64,000 nucleotides of DNA from G963664115 sp965216035. GTDB taxonomy: Bacteria > Acidobacteriota > Terriglobia > 20CM-2-55-15. The DNA is taken from the NCBI GenBank assembly GCA_965216035.1, contig CBDCFM010000019.1:434001-498000 (forward strand), in the 5' to 3' direction. Position numbers and translations under genes: made by a program. Numbering within the stretch: the first letter of the stretch is position 1; the number at the start of each line of letters is the position of its first letter. The notes beneath the pieces are model-generated. The model had not been told where the DNA came from. It was given only the letters and a program-made list of their open reading frames with translations, and did not search any database. Below are positions 55,082-63,456 of this stretch, piece after piece.

Positions 55082-56158
55082 TCAAAAGAGTCTGAAATTG
55101 ATGGTGAGGAATCTTCCAGGGTCCTGTCTGAAATCGTACACTAGTTTCAACATCTCCGAGACCGCCTGATTGACATTGTTATAGAGGGCCGGATCATTGA
55201 TCAGCCGGCCTGCGGTTCCTTCGCTGTTGGCGACGTTCGAGACCATCGTGGAGACGCCTTCCATAGCTGTCCGCGCTTCCACGAAGAGAGTGTCGTCCTG
55301 ACTGAGGCGCCCGAGAGTGCCCTCTCCCCGCTCCAATCGATCCACTACGTTGGCCGCCTTTTGAACGAGTTCGCTGGCCTGGTCATAGATCGTGGGATCG
55401 TGAATGAACTTACCAAGAGTGCCTTCGCCGCTATCGACATCGGCGATCAAGGCTTCCATCCGGTCGATGGTATCGGTCATTCGAGTGAACAGGACGTCGT
55501 CCGACATTAGCCGGCCGATTGTACCGTCACCCGCCCGAACATCCCGTACGAGTTGATTGGCTTCCAGCACGACGTTGTTTGCGTTATCGAATACAGCCGT
55601 GTCGGTCAGCATGCGGCCCAATGTGCCTTCTCCTTCTTGTATCTGAGTCGCGATTTGCTGAATCCGGTCACTGAGAACTCCCAGGTTGACGATGACGTCG
55701 TTGGTTCCCGTGATCAGTTCCCGAATATCGCCGGCGCCCTGTCCCTGCAGTGTGCCTCCATCGGCGAGTGGTTCGCCGGTTCCCTGGCCCCTGGAGATGT
55801 CCACGTAGCTGTCGCCAAGAAGGCCGATTGTCTGCACGGTGACGAGGGAGTCGGAGAAGATGAGGTTCTGATACTGTTGGTCAATGCCCATTTCGACAGC
55901 AACAGACCGTTCCGGTTCGGCCAGGTTCGAGAGCCGAACGCTCCTAACATTGCCCACTGTCACGCCCTCCAGCCATACTTCGGCGCCCGTGTTCATTCCG
56001 TTTGCCGATTCGAAATAAGCCGTAATCGTGTAAGTAGGGGTGAAGAAACCCGTCTCGCCACCCACAAAGAATATTGCGGCTGCCAATAGCAAAAAACTGG
56101 CGAGGACGAGGACACCGACACGTAGTTCGATCCATGATACTGATTGACGCGTTGCCAT
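55082..56158 (-). CDS. mlaD: MlaD family (MCE) lipid-transport protein
   Basis: The protein is 358 aa. An N-terminal membrane anchor (LRVGVLVLASFLLLAAAIFF) is followed by the MCE domain (YTITAYFESANGMNTGAEVW; VGNVRSVRLS; IGLLGDSYVDI). The long C-terminal part holds repeats of a GEGTLGRL-x-x-D type (four clear copies), typical of non-enterobacterial MCE proteins that form a periplasmic helical extension. It carries phospholipids between the inner and outer membrane. AAGGGGAA precedes ATG 56158. It follows mlaE and mlaF in the order E-F-D. Confidence 0.92.
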   Translation of the reverse strand: MATRQSVSWIELRVGVLVLASFLLLAAAIFFVGGETGFFTPTYTITAYFESANGMNTGAEVWLEGVTVGNVRSVRLSNLAEPERSVAVEMGIDQQYQNLIFSDSLVTVQTIGLLGDSYVDISRGQGTGEPLADGGTLQGQGAGDIRELITGTNDVIVNLGVLSDRIQQIATQIQEGEGTLGRMLTDTAVFDNANNVVLEANQLVRDVRAGDGTIGRLMSDDVLFTRMTDTIDRMEALIADVDSGEGTLGKFIHDPTIYDQASELVQKAANVVDRLERGEGTLGRLSQDDTLFVEARTAMEGVSTMVSNVANSEGTAGRLINDPALYNNVNQAVSEMLKLVYDFRQDPGRFLTINFRLF

Positions 56159-56314
56159 GTTATTCCCCTTCCCAAGCAGCGGGTGGCAGAGTGTCCGCCG
56201 TGCTGCTAAACGTTGAGTTTGAATATCAAAATAGCTTCATGCCGGACTGAATCGCTAATCAAACGGATGCACATCACCCTCTTCGATTTCTGCCGCTATT
56301 GGTGACAGATCAGT

Positions 56315-57154
56315 TCACGATAGAAATTTCTGTATGTAAGGGTCGCCCGACACGCGGAGCATTTCGTCGGGACCTTCAAAGATGATTTTACCCAGATTGA
56401 GCATGACGAATCGTGTGTGGGCCAGACAAAAGGTGCCGTCTTCTCTCTTGAACTGCACACTGCCATTGGATTCCACGGCGTATTGAGCGGCTAATGTAAA
56501 TGCGTCCCGCAATCGATGGGTAACGAAGACACCCGACACGCCCTGAGTATCCCGTAACCGTATGATCAATTCATTAATGCGGCGGGATGTGACCGGATCC
56601 AAACCCGCAGTCGGTTCGTCGTAGAGCATGATTTTGGGTTCTGAAACCAAAGTACGTGCCAACGCGACGCGCCGCCTCATACCCCCCGACAGCTCGTTCG
56701 GCATGTATTCAATCGCGTCTTCGAGGCCAACAAAACCTAGAACTCTCCGGACGCGTTCCTCAACTTCGTTCTCTTCAACGTTCAATTCATAGAGGCGGTA
56801 AGCGACATTCTCAAAGACGGAGAGCGAATCGAATAATCCCGATTCCTGGAATACCATTCCAAGCTTCGGCCGAATCCTGCCTAGAGCCCGCTCGTCCATG
56901 CGCGTGATGTCCTGGCCCTCTATCATGACGGTTCCATCGTCTGGACGCTCCAGACCCATCAACAACTTCAGCATGGTTGATTTTCCGGAGCCGCTACCAC
57001 CGAGAATGATCTTGGTCTCACCGGCTCTTAGTTGAAAAGACACGCCGTCGAGTACTCGCAGGTCGCCGTAGAACTTCGTTACGTTTCGAAGTTCAAGGAG
57101 GATGCCGGAGTATGCATCGATGTGGGGCTCGGGCCTCTGATCCAGTGTTTTCAT
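56315..57154 (-). CDS. mlaF: ABC transporter ATP-binding protein MlaF
   Basis: The protein is 279 aa. Walker A is GGSGSGKST (residues 52-60), the Q-loop lies in FQESGLFDSLSVFENV, the signature is LSGGMRRRVALARTL and Walker B is IMLYDEPTAGLDP. ATG 57154 gives an ATGA overlap with the mlaE stop. The longer frame to 57286 lies inside mlaE and was not used. It powers phospholipid transport together with MlaE and MlaD. Confidence 0.93.
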   Translation of the reverse strand: MKTLDQRPEPHIDAYSGILLELRNVTKFYGDLRVLDGVSFQLRAGETKIILGGSGSGKSTMLKLLMGLERPDDGTVMIEGQDITRMDERALGRIRPKLGMVFQESGLFDSLSVFENVAYRLYELNVEENEVEERVRRVLGFVGLEDAIEYMPNELSGGMRRRVALARTLVSEPKIMLYDEPTAGLDPVTSRRINELIIRLRDTQGVSGVFVTHRLRDAFTLAAQYAVESNGSVQFKREDGTFCLAHTRFVMLNLGKIIFEGPDEMLRVSGDPYIQKFLS

Positions 57155-57909
57155 GAATACGTCTGAATTAGGCGAGTCAGGAAGAAATCCGATACCAGGA
57201 TCAGAACCGACGACCCCACTACGGCCTGTGTCGTGGCCCGGCCGACTCCCTGCGTGCCGCCTTCGGTCCGCAGCCCAGTGTAACAACTGACGATGGAGAT
57301 GATGGCGCCGAAGACCACCGGTTTGAGAAGGCCACCCAGGATGTCGTTGTAGCTGAGAGCATTCCAGGCCGAGCTGAGGTAGAGGTTCCCGGAGATGTGC
57401 AGCAGACCCACCGCCACGAAGAGCCCACCGATTACGCCGACTGCGTCCGCAATGATGGTCAGAAGGGGTTGCATCGCGACGGTGGCGAAAATGCGGGGAA
57501 CGACGAGTTTCTTGATCGGGTCGGTCCCGAGGGCGCGCATCGCGTTGATCTGCTCGGTGACCTTCATCGAGCCCAGTTCCGATGCCATCGCAGAGCCGAC
57601 ACGTCCAGCCACCATCAGGGACGAAAGAACTGGACCGAGTTCCCGGACCAGAGAAATCGACACGAGAGACCCTGTCAGACCGATGGCACCGAACGTAGAC
57701 AGTGTCGACGAAGTTTGAAGGGCGAGGACCGCGCCGGTGAAGAACCCGGTCAGGACAATGATGGTCATCGACTGGACCCCGACATGGTCCATTTGAATCA
57801 GGATGTCACGAAAGTAGAACGGGGGCCGACATGCGCCGAGGGCCGCACGGACCGTCATCATCGTCAGTTCCTGTACCTCAATGACTGCGGTCTTCGGACT
57901 GAACAACAT
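57151..57909 (-). CDS. mlaE: MlaE family ABC permease
   Basis: The protein is 252 aa. It has an amphipathic N-terminus and five to six membrane segments. Family landmarks are TGFFTGAVLALQTSSTLSTF, LVRELGPVLSSLMVAGRVGS, with the EQINAMRALGTDPIKKLVVPR stretch cited as EQINAMRALGTDP. It is the inner-membrane permease of the Mla phospholipid system. The gene is divergent from aroC. Confidence 0.94.
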   Translation of the reverse strand: MLFSPKTAVIEVQELTMMTVRAALGACRPPFYFRDILIQMDHVGVQSMTIIVLTGFFTGAVLALQTSSTLSTFGAIGLTGSLVSISLVRELGPVLSSLMVAGRVGSAMASELGSMKVTEQINAMRALGTDPIKKLVVPRIFATVAMQPLLTIIADAVGVIGGLFVAVGLLHISGNLYLSSAWNALSYNDILGGLLKPVVFGAIISIVSCYTGLRTEGGTQGVGRATTQAVVGSSVLILVSDFFLTRLIQTYS

Positions 57910-58018
57910 ATGTAACGGCCATCGTATCGGAAGATCCCTTTTAGCGTCAACGTATGGTGGTGGGTGGATGAGTTATCCGGATAAATCTGAACCGGAGGCC
58001 TGGCCAGTGGGTCCCTCC

Positions 58019-58052
58019 AGCCCCCGCCCGCAGGCACGGGGGCTGCTATACT
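58019..58052 (+). promoter_or_regulatory. GC hairpin and candidate -10 element before aroC
   Basis: AGCCCCCG (58019-58026) pairs perfectly with CGGGGGCT (58037-58044) around a 10-nt loop. TATACT at 58047-58052 looks like a -10 box only 6 nt before the aroC ATG, with no -35 match in the hairpin. If used, the mRNA would be leaderless. The hairpin could block or replace the -35 region. Confidence 0.35.
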
Positions 58053-58058
58053 AGCCGA

Positions 58059-59243
58059 ATGTTGAGCTTTAAGACCGCTGGTGAGTCCCACGGACAGGCA
58101 CTGGTCACGATCGTGGACGGCGTGCCGGCGAATGTGGATCTGAACATTGAATTCATCAATGCCGAGCTCAAGCGCCGTCAGGGAGGATATGGTCGCGGCG
58201 GGCGGATGAAGATTGAGTCGGACCAGGTTCGTGTCCTTTCCGGAGTGAGGCACGGTCGAACGCTGGGGAGTCCCATCGCCCTGCTGATAGAGAATCGAGA
58301 TTGGCCAAACTGGGAAGGCGTGATGTCGGTTGGCCCGGTTTCAACAGAGGTCGCCGAAAAAAGACGTGTAACCCGGCCCAGGCCCGGACATGCGGACCTT
58401 GTGGGTTCTCAGAAGTTTGATCAGTCGGATGCCCGAAATATTCTTGAACGCTCGAGCGCCCGCGAAACGACGGCGCGTGTGGCTGCGGGGGCGGTGGCCA
58501 AGGAATTCCTGAGAGCTTTCGATGTGGACATCCTGAGCCACACGACGGGCATCGGTCTGGTTAATGTCCCTGATGATTTTGTGGTGTCATGGGAACAGCT
58601 CGAATCGGTTCGATATGACACGGTCGTGCGATGCGTCCTTGAAGACTATTCGAAGCGTATGGTTTCCGAAATCGAAAAAGCGCAGAAAGATGGGGATACA
58701 ATCGGGGGCACTTTTGAGGTTGTTGTGCGAAACACCCCTCTCGGTTTGGGATCTCATACCGGCTGGGACGTCAAGGTCGACGGCCGGCTTGCGCAGGCAA
58801 TCATGTCGATAAACGCGGTCAAGGCGGTCGAAATTGGCGACGGCGTGCGTATCGCCGGGCTTCGCGGCTCGGTTTCTCATGACGAAATTACGTTCGACCC
58901 TGAAACGGGCCGCTTTCCCAGGCTCTCAAATCGAGCTGGAGGTATAGAAGGGGGAATGACCAACGGCGAGGATGTTCGGGTCATCGGCTATCTGAAGCCC
59001 ATCCCCACACTCAAGAAAGCGCTTCGTTCTGTGGACATAATTTCCAAAGAACCGTTCCTTGCGGCCCACGAACGCTCCGATACCTGTACCGTACCGGCCG
59101 CCGGAGTCATTGCTGAGTCCATGGTCGCCCTGGTCCTTGCCGATGCCGTGACCAGGAAATTCGGAGGCGATTCGATAGGCGAAACCAGTCGAAACTACTC
59201 CGGATATCTGGATCAGCTCCGGAGGTTTGGCGAGGTCGATTGA
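58059..59243 (+). CDS. aroC: chorismate synthase
   Basis: The protein is 394 aa. Signature stretches are FKTAGESHGQALVTIVDGVP, RRQGGYGRGGRMKIE, RPRPGHADLVG, SSARETTARVAAGAVAKEFL and RSDTCTVPAAGVIAE. It makes chorismate from EPSP with reduced FMN, the last common step of aromatic amino acid synthesis. ATG 58059 has no visible Shine-Dalgarno. Confidence 0.96.
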   Translation: MLSFKTAGESHGQALVTIVDGVPANVDLNIEFINAELKRRQGGYGRGGRMKIESDQVRVLSGVRHGRTLGSPIALLIENRDWPNWEGVMSVGPVSTEVAEKRRVTRPRPGHADLVGSQKFDQSDARNILERSSARETTARVAAGAVAKEFLRAFDVDILSHTTGIGLVNVPDDFVVSWEQLESVRYDTVVRCVLEDYSKRMVSEIEKAQKDGDTIGGTFEVVVRNTPLGLGSHTGWDVKVDGRLAQAIMSINAVKAVEIGDGVRIAGLRGSVSHDEITFDPETGRFPRLSNRAGGIEGGMTNGEDVRVIGYLKPIPTLKKALRSVDIISKEPFLAAHERSDTCTVPAAGVIAESMVALVLADAVTRKFGGDSIGETSRNYSGYLDQLRRFGEVD

Positions 59244-59344
59244 AATTCTTGCTGCAGGTCCGTTCTCGTCACGTGAAGGCGTCTGCAGTATTCTTGAGTG
59301 TCCTGAGTGGAAAGCTTGGTGCGTGAAAGTTTACTACCCTGACT

Positions 59345-59854
59345 ATGAATAGACCGATTGTCAAATACGGCGCGGATGTTCTCCAGAAAGTGTCAGAACC
59401 CGTGGAGAACATCACTGACGTGGAAATCAAGCTCATACAGGACATGGTGGAAACAATGTATGAGGCCCCCGGTGTCGGGCTGGCAGCGCCACAGGTGGGT
59501 GTTTCCCAGCGAATCATGGTGACCGACACCAGCGCTGGCGAAAAGGAAGACAACCTCCTGGTTATTCTCAACCCGGAAATCGTATCTGCCGACGGCGAGC
59601 AGCATGAGGAAGAGGGTTGCTTGAGTCTTCCCGGCTTTACCGAACCGGTCCGTCGCCCGAAGAAGGTGGTCTTACGGGGAGTGGACATCGAGGGCAGGGA
59701 ACTGGTCCTTGAAGGGTCTGATCTGCTGGCGCGGGCTTTCTGTCACGAAATGGACCATCTCAATGGCGTTCTGTTCCTCGATCACCTGAGTTTCATCAAA
59801 CGGGATCTCATTCGGCGAAAGATCCGGAAACTCGTCAAGCAGGATGAATGGTAG
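59345..59854 (+). CDS. def: peptide deformylase
   Basis: The protein is 169 aa. All three family motifs are present: GVGLAAPQ (43-50), EEGCLSLPG with metal ligand C92, and HEMDH with H134, E135 and H138. It removes the formyl group from nascent proteins. It lies 3 nt before fmt in the usual def-fmt arrangement. Confidence 0.96.
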   Translation: MNRPIVKYGADVLQKVSEPVENITDVEIKLIQDMVETMYEAPGVGLAAPQVGVSQRIMVTDTSAGEKEDNLLVILNPEIVSADGEQHEEEGCLSLPGFTEPVRRPKKVVLRGVDIEGRELVLEGSDLLARAFCHEMDHLNGVLFLDHLSFIKRDLIRRKIRKLVKQDEW

Positions 59855-59857
59855 GGC

Positions 59858-60805
59858 ATGCGGCTCGCCTTCATGGGCACCGCGGCCTTTGCTGTACCTT
59901 CGCTCGAAACGCTGGTCACTGCAGGACACGATGTCGACGCCGTCTTCACCCAGCCGGATCGTCCAAGCGGGCGAGGACGGAGGGTTCACTTCTCCCCGAT
60001 CAAAGAGGCTGCGCTGTCGCTGGGTCTATGCGTCGAACAGCCCGAATCTTTCAAAGCTGACCGCGTCCGGGGGGCGATTGAAGAGCTCTCCGCTGATCTG
60101 ATCGTGGTCGTCGCGTACGGAAGAATCCTCCCTCCATGGCTGATTGAGTTGCCACCTTACGGAATCGTAAACGTGCATGGCTCGCTGTTGCCACAATACC
60201 GTGGAGCAGCCCCGATCAACCGGGCGATTGCAAACGGGGACTCAGGAACCGGCGTGTGTACAATGAAGATCGACGAGGGCATGGATACCGGGCCCGTTTT
60301 CTTCTGTGAAGAGTTGTCGATCGGCCCCGACGAAACGGCTCCTGAGTTGACCGCCCGGCTCGCGCGGCTGGGCGCACCGCTTCTGGTTCGCACGCTCGGT
60401 GCAATCGAGCAGGGTACCCTCGAGCCGAAGCCGCAGGACGACAGGCTGGCAACCCTGGCGCCCCGGCTCCGCAAAGCAGACGGCTATATCGACTGGCACG
60501 ACACCGCGAAGGCGATACATAATAAGGTGCGTGCTTTTCTTCCATGGCCTGCGGTCGTTGTAGGTTTCAGGGCCAAGACATGCAGGATCCTCAGCTCGCA
60601 TCTCTCCGGGGGGGTCGCTGAAAACAGCGCACCTGGCACCATCGCCTTTGTCTCGAATCGCTTGAGGGTGAGCTGTGGAGATGGCCAGTGGCTCGAGGTA
60701 GATCGACTCCAATTAGAAAACAAAAACGCCGTATCAGGCGCAGAGTTTTCTAACGGTGTTCACCTTGTGCCCGGGGAAAGATTCACCGCCATTGAAAAGC
60801 CCTGA
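59858..60805 (+). CDS. fmt: methionyl-tRNA formyltransferase
   Basis: The protein is 315 aa. The catalytic region contains NVHGSLLPQYRGAAPINRAI and the following MKIDEGMDTGP. The C-terminal OB-type tRNA-binding domain starts near VRAFLPWPAVVVGF. It formylates initiator Met-tRNA with 10-formyl-tetrahydrofolate. Confidence 0.96.
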   Translation: MRLAFMGTAAFAVPSLETLVTAGHDVDAVFTQPDRPSGRGRRVHFSPIKEAALSLGLCVEQPESFKADRVRGAIEELSADLIVVVAYGRILPPWLIELPPYGIVNVHGSLLPQYRGAAPINRAIANGDSGTGVCTMKIDEGMDTGPVFFCEELSIGPDETAPELTARLARLGAPLLVRTLGAIEQGTLEPKPQDDRLATLAPRLRKADGYIDWHDTAKAIHNKVRAFLPWPAVVVGFRAKTCRILSSHLSGGVAENSAPGTIAFVSNRLRVSCGDGQWLEVDRLQLENKNAVSGAEFSNGVHLVPGERFTAIEKP

Positions 60806-60817
60806 TCCGGCCGGCGC

Positions 60818-60873
60818 GGATATAGAGTGGATATAGAACTGGATACAGGCTGGATATAAAGTGGATAGAGACT
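60818..60873. repeat. five degenerate 11-12 bp tandem repeats
   Basis: Five units start with GGATA: GGATATAGAGT, GGATATAGAACT, GGATACAGGCT, GGATATAAAGT and GGATAGAGACT. They fill the gap between fmt and the PASTA gene and end 5 nt before its ATG, so they would lie in the translation initiation region. Confidence 0.85.
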
Positions 60874-60878
60874 GATCG

Positions 60879-61658
60879 ATGCAAAGGACGATAAGTCATG
60901 TCCCGCGTCAACAACCGGAGAATGCCAACGGCGGAGGTGCCAGTCTCTGGGCCCGCATGGCGGTCGTTGCACTGATGATCCTGGTCCTTGCGGCGGCCGG
61001 AATGCTGAGTGCGATGACGGCCATGCGGTTCGCCATTCGCGGGCAGGAAGTTGAGGTTCCGGACCTGGAAGGCATGGTTCAGATGGAGGCGTTAAGATTG
61101 CTGGGCCAACGTGGGCTCGGTTTGGCGTTGGACAGCCAGCGATTCAGCGACACGATCCGCGAAGGTCAGATCCTTGGCCAGAATCCAGCCCCCGGGGTAC
61201 GCGTCAAAAGAGACCGAAGTGTAAGAGTTCGGCTCAGTTTGGGAAAGCGCCAGTTTCCGGTTCCTGCGGTGGCCGGTTCGAGTTTCAGAAGTGCACAAAT
61301 CCTGTTGAATCAACGCGGTCTTTCTGTCGGAAACACTGTGTACTCGCATACCGGTCAAGGTGACGCGTTGATGGTGGTCGATCAGAGACCTGGGGCGGGT
61401 GACATCGGCGCGGACGATCCGGCGGTGAACGTGCTGGTTTCTCTGGGTCCAATCGAGCAGTACTACGTCATGCCGGACCTGACTGAGCAGATCGCGGATG
61501 CCCTGATCGCCCGCATGCGCGGAGAAGGGTTTCGCTTGGGAGAGATCAGCTATACCGAGCAGACTGGAATGCCCCCGGGCAGGGTCGTCGGCCACCAACC
61601 GGCGGCCGGTTACAAAGTGTCTAAGAGCGACGCGATCAACCTGGAAGTAAGCCAGTGA
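60879..61658 (+). CDS. PASTA domain-containing membrane protein without a kinase domain
   Basis: The protein is 259 aa. A short basic cytoplasmic tail and one membrane segment (MAVVALMILVLAAAGMLSAM) are followed by three PASTA repeats: VEVPDLEGMVQMEALRLL, FPVPAVAGSSFRSAQILL and YVMPDLTEQIADALIARM, each ending in a QxPAxG-type element. PASTA domains bind peptidoglycan fragments or related ligands. No kinase or transpeptidase domain is attached. ATG 60879 was chosen. The end overlaps rpe by 4 nt (GTGA), so both are co-translated. Confidence 0.87.
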   Translation: MQRTISHVPRQQPENANGGGASLWARMAVVALMILVLAAAGMLSAMTAMRFAIRGQEVEVPDLEGMVQMEALRLLGQRGLGLALDSQRFSDTIREGQILGQNPAPGVRVKRDRSVRVRLSLGKRQFPVPAVAGSSFRSAQILLNQRGLSVGNTVYSHTGQGDALMVVDQRPGAGDIGADDPAVNVLVSLGPIEQYYVMPDLTEQIADALIARMRGEGFRLGEISYTEQTGMPPGRVVGHQPAAGYKVSKSDAINLEVSQ

Positions 61659-62338
61659 CCGTACGAATTGCTCCATCCATACTTTCGGCTGATTTCACAC
61701 GGCTGGGCGAGCAGATTCGCACCGTCGAAGAAGGCGGTGCCCATATGATCCACGTTGACGTCATGGATGGGCACTTTGTCCCCAATATCACTATCGGCCC
61801 ACCCGTCGTCAGGTCGATTCGTGGTGCAACTCAACTTCCCCTCGATGTGCATCTAATGATTTCGGAGGCGGACCGCTTCGTGCCCGCGTTTGTCGAGGCG
61901 GGTGCCAACAGTATTACGGTCCATGTCGAGGCATTGAAGCATCTGGACCGAACCGTCGCTCTGATCCGCACCCTCGGGGCCCGGGTCGGTGTGGCGCTCA
62001 ATCCGGCGACGTCGCTTACCGAGGTCGAGCACGTGCTGGACCTGGTGGACATGATCCTTGTGATGACGGTGAATCCAGGTTTCGGCGGTCAGAAGTTTAT
62101 TCCATATACGATCCGAAAAATCCGGCGGCTTCGCGAGATGATCGATCAAGCTGGAGTGGAGTGCATCATCGAGGTTGACGGCGGCATCCACCTCGGCAAC
62201 ATCGCTGAAGTTCTGGGGAGCGGTGCCGGGGTCATCGTCGCGGGTTCAGCCATTTTCCAGGCTACCGATCCCGCTGCAGTAATACAGGAAATGTTGGAAA
62301 AGGCCACCCTGCTCGGTTATGATTCTAAGTACGTATGA
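61655..62338 (+). CDS. rpe: ribulose-phosphate 3-epimerase
   Basis: The protein is 227 aa with a TIM-barrel. Family motifs are APSILSADFTRLGEQI, HVDVMDGHFVPNITIG (metal ligand H and D), MTVNPGFGGQKF and VDGGI. It interconverts ribulose-5-phosphate and xylulose-5-phosphate. GTG 61655 is the start. Confidence 0.96.
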   Translation: MTVRIAPSILSADFTRLGEQIRTVEEGGAHMIHVDVMDGHFVPNITIGPPVVRSIRGATQLPLDVHLMISEADRFVPAFVEAGANSITVHVEALKHLDRTVALIRTLGARVGVALNPATSLTEVEHVLDLVDMILVMTVNPGFGGQKFIPYTIRKIRRLREMIDQAGVECIIEVDGGIHLGNIAEVLGSGAGVIVAGSAIFQATDPAAVIQEMLEKATLLGYDSKYV

Positions 62339-62372
62339 TCTAAGGGTTTCCCTCGATTCTTGGGGTCAGTGA

Positions 62373-63386
62373 ATGACACGGAAGACACTGAAGTTTGGGT
62401 CCGTAGCCGCCTTTCTGGTCCTCACGGCATGTGGCGGATACCCGGATGACATCGATATTGGTGGGGACATCGATGAACCGGACAGGACGCTGTTTAACCG
62501 AGCGTTGTTCGACTTGGATAACGGTCGGTATGTGCGGGCGCGGCTCGAGTTGAACACGCTGATCAATACGTATCCGGACAGCGAGTTCTTGCCACAGTCA
62601 AAATACGCGGTAGCGGAATCCTTTTATCAACTCGGTACCCGAGCGGACATGATCCAAGCCGAGGCTGAGTTCAAGGATTACATCACGTTTTTCCCTACAA
62701 GCGACTTAGCCGATGATGCCCAGCTCATGGTCGCAATGACGCACGTCCGGCAGATGGAAAAGTCTGACCGGGACCCGACACAGGCCCTGATGGCGGAACT
62801 TGAGTTGAAGAACTTCGTGTCCAGCTATCCCGATAGCCCGCTACTGGACGAAGCAAAGGATAAACTTCGAGCGGTGCAGGAAGTATTGGCGGAAGGCGTT
62901 TTGCAGATAGCGAACTACTATTCGACGGTCAGGTCTTACCCGGCCGCCAACGACCGTTACCTCGAAATTCTCGAAAAGTATCCGGATTTTTCCCTGATAT
63001 CGGAGGCGCTGTATCGGCTTGCCGAAACGATGCGCAACAACGAGGACGAAGGCGAATCGATTCTCTACTACACCCGCGTGATCCGCGACCACCCTTTGTC
63101 GGAATTCGTCGAACTTGCGAAAGACCGTTTGGCCGAATTGGAGCAGGTGATACCGCCGGTGAATCCAGTAGCCCTGGCAAGAGCGGAGACTGCCCCCGAA
63201 CCTGACGAGAAAAGTTTGCTGGCTCGCGTCTTCGGCATCTGGAGTCGGCGTCCCGACATCTCTACTGAGACGACCGCAGCCTCCATCATCCCCGGTGAAG
63301 AGGGTTTGGGGGGCGATGGAGAGGAAGGCGTATTCGAAGTAGAAGGTGCCGTTGTTGCCCCGGATGAGTCTTTAGGGGATCCATAG
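62373..63386 (+). CDS. bamD: outer-membrane assembly lipoprotein BamD
   Basis: The protein is 337 aa. The lipobox LTAC gives the lipid anchor C20. TPR-like repeats follow: FNRALFDLDNGRYVRARLEL, SKYAVAESFYQLGTRADMIQ, FKDYITFFPTSDLADDAQLM and YLEILEKYPDFS. The C-terminal ~90 residues are an acidic, low-complexity extension not found in short BamD proteins. BamD is a periplasmic partner of BamA in outer-membrane protein insertion. Confidence 0.88.
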   Translation: MTRKTLKFGSVAAFLVLTACGGYPDDIDIGGDIDEPDRTLFNRALFDLDNGRYVRARLELNTLINTYPDSEFLPQSKYAVAESFYQLGTRADMIQAEAEFKDYITFFPTSDLADDAQLMVAMTHVRQMEKSDRDPTQALMAELELKNFVSSYPDSPLLDEAKDKLRAVQEVLAEGVLQIANYYSTVRSYPAANDRYLEILEKYPDFSLISEALYRLAETMRNNEDEGESILYYTRVIRDHPLSEFVELAKDRLAELEQVIPPVNPVALARAETAPEPDEKSLLARVFGIWSRRPDISTETTAASIIPGEEGLGGDGEEGVFEVEGAVVAPDESLGDP

Positions 63387-63436
63387 GAACCGACCTTGGG
63401 GAAAGACCTGAGGGTTACTGGAGAGCGAACACAAAA

Positions 63437-63456
63437 GGGCGGCCCCTCGGCCGCCC
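63437..63456 (+). terminator. terminator-like hairpin after bamD
   Basis: GGGCGGCC and GGCCGCCC form an 8-bp all-GC stem with loop CCTC. AAAA precedes the stem and ATATTTATA follows it. It lies 50 bp after the bamD stop and probably ends the aroC-bamD transcription unit. Confidence 0.7.

Noticed and set aside
60818..60873. CRISPR or iteron origin
   Set aside because: Units are degenerate and only 11-12 bp long with no spacers; no replication gene or AT-rich origin region is nearby.
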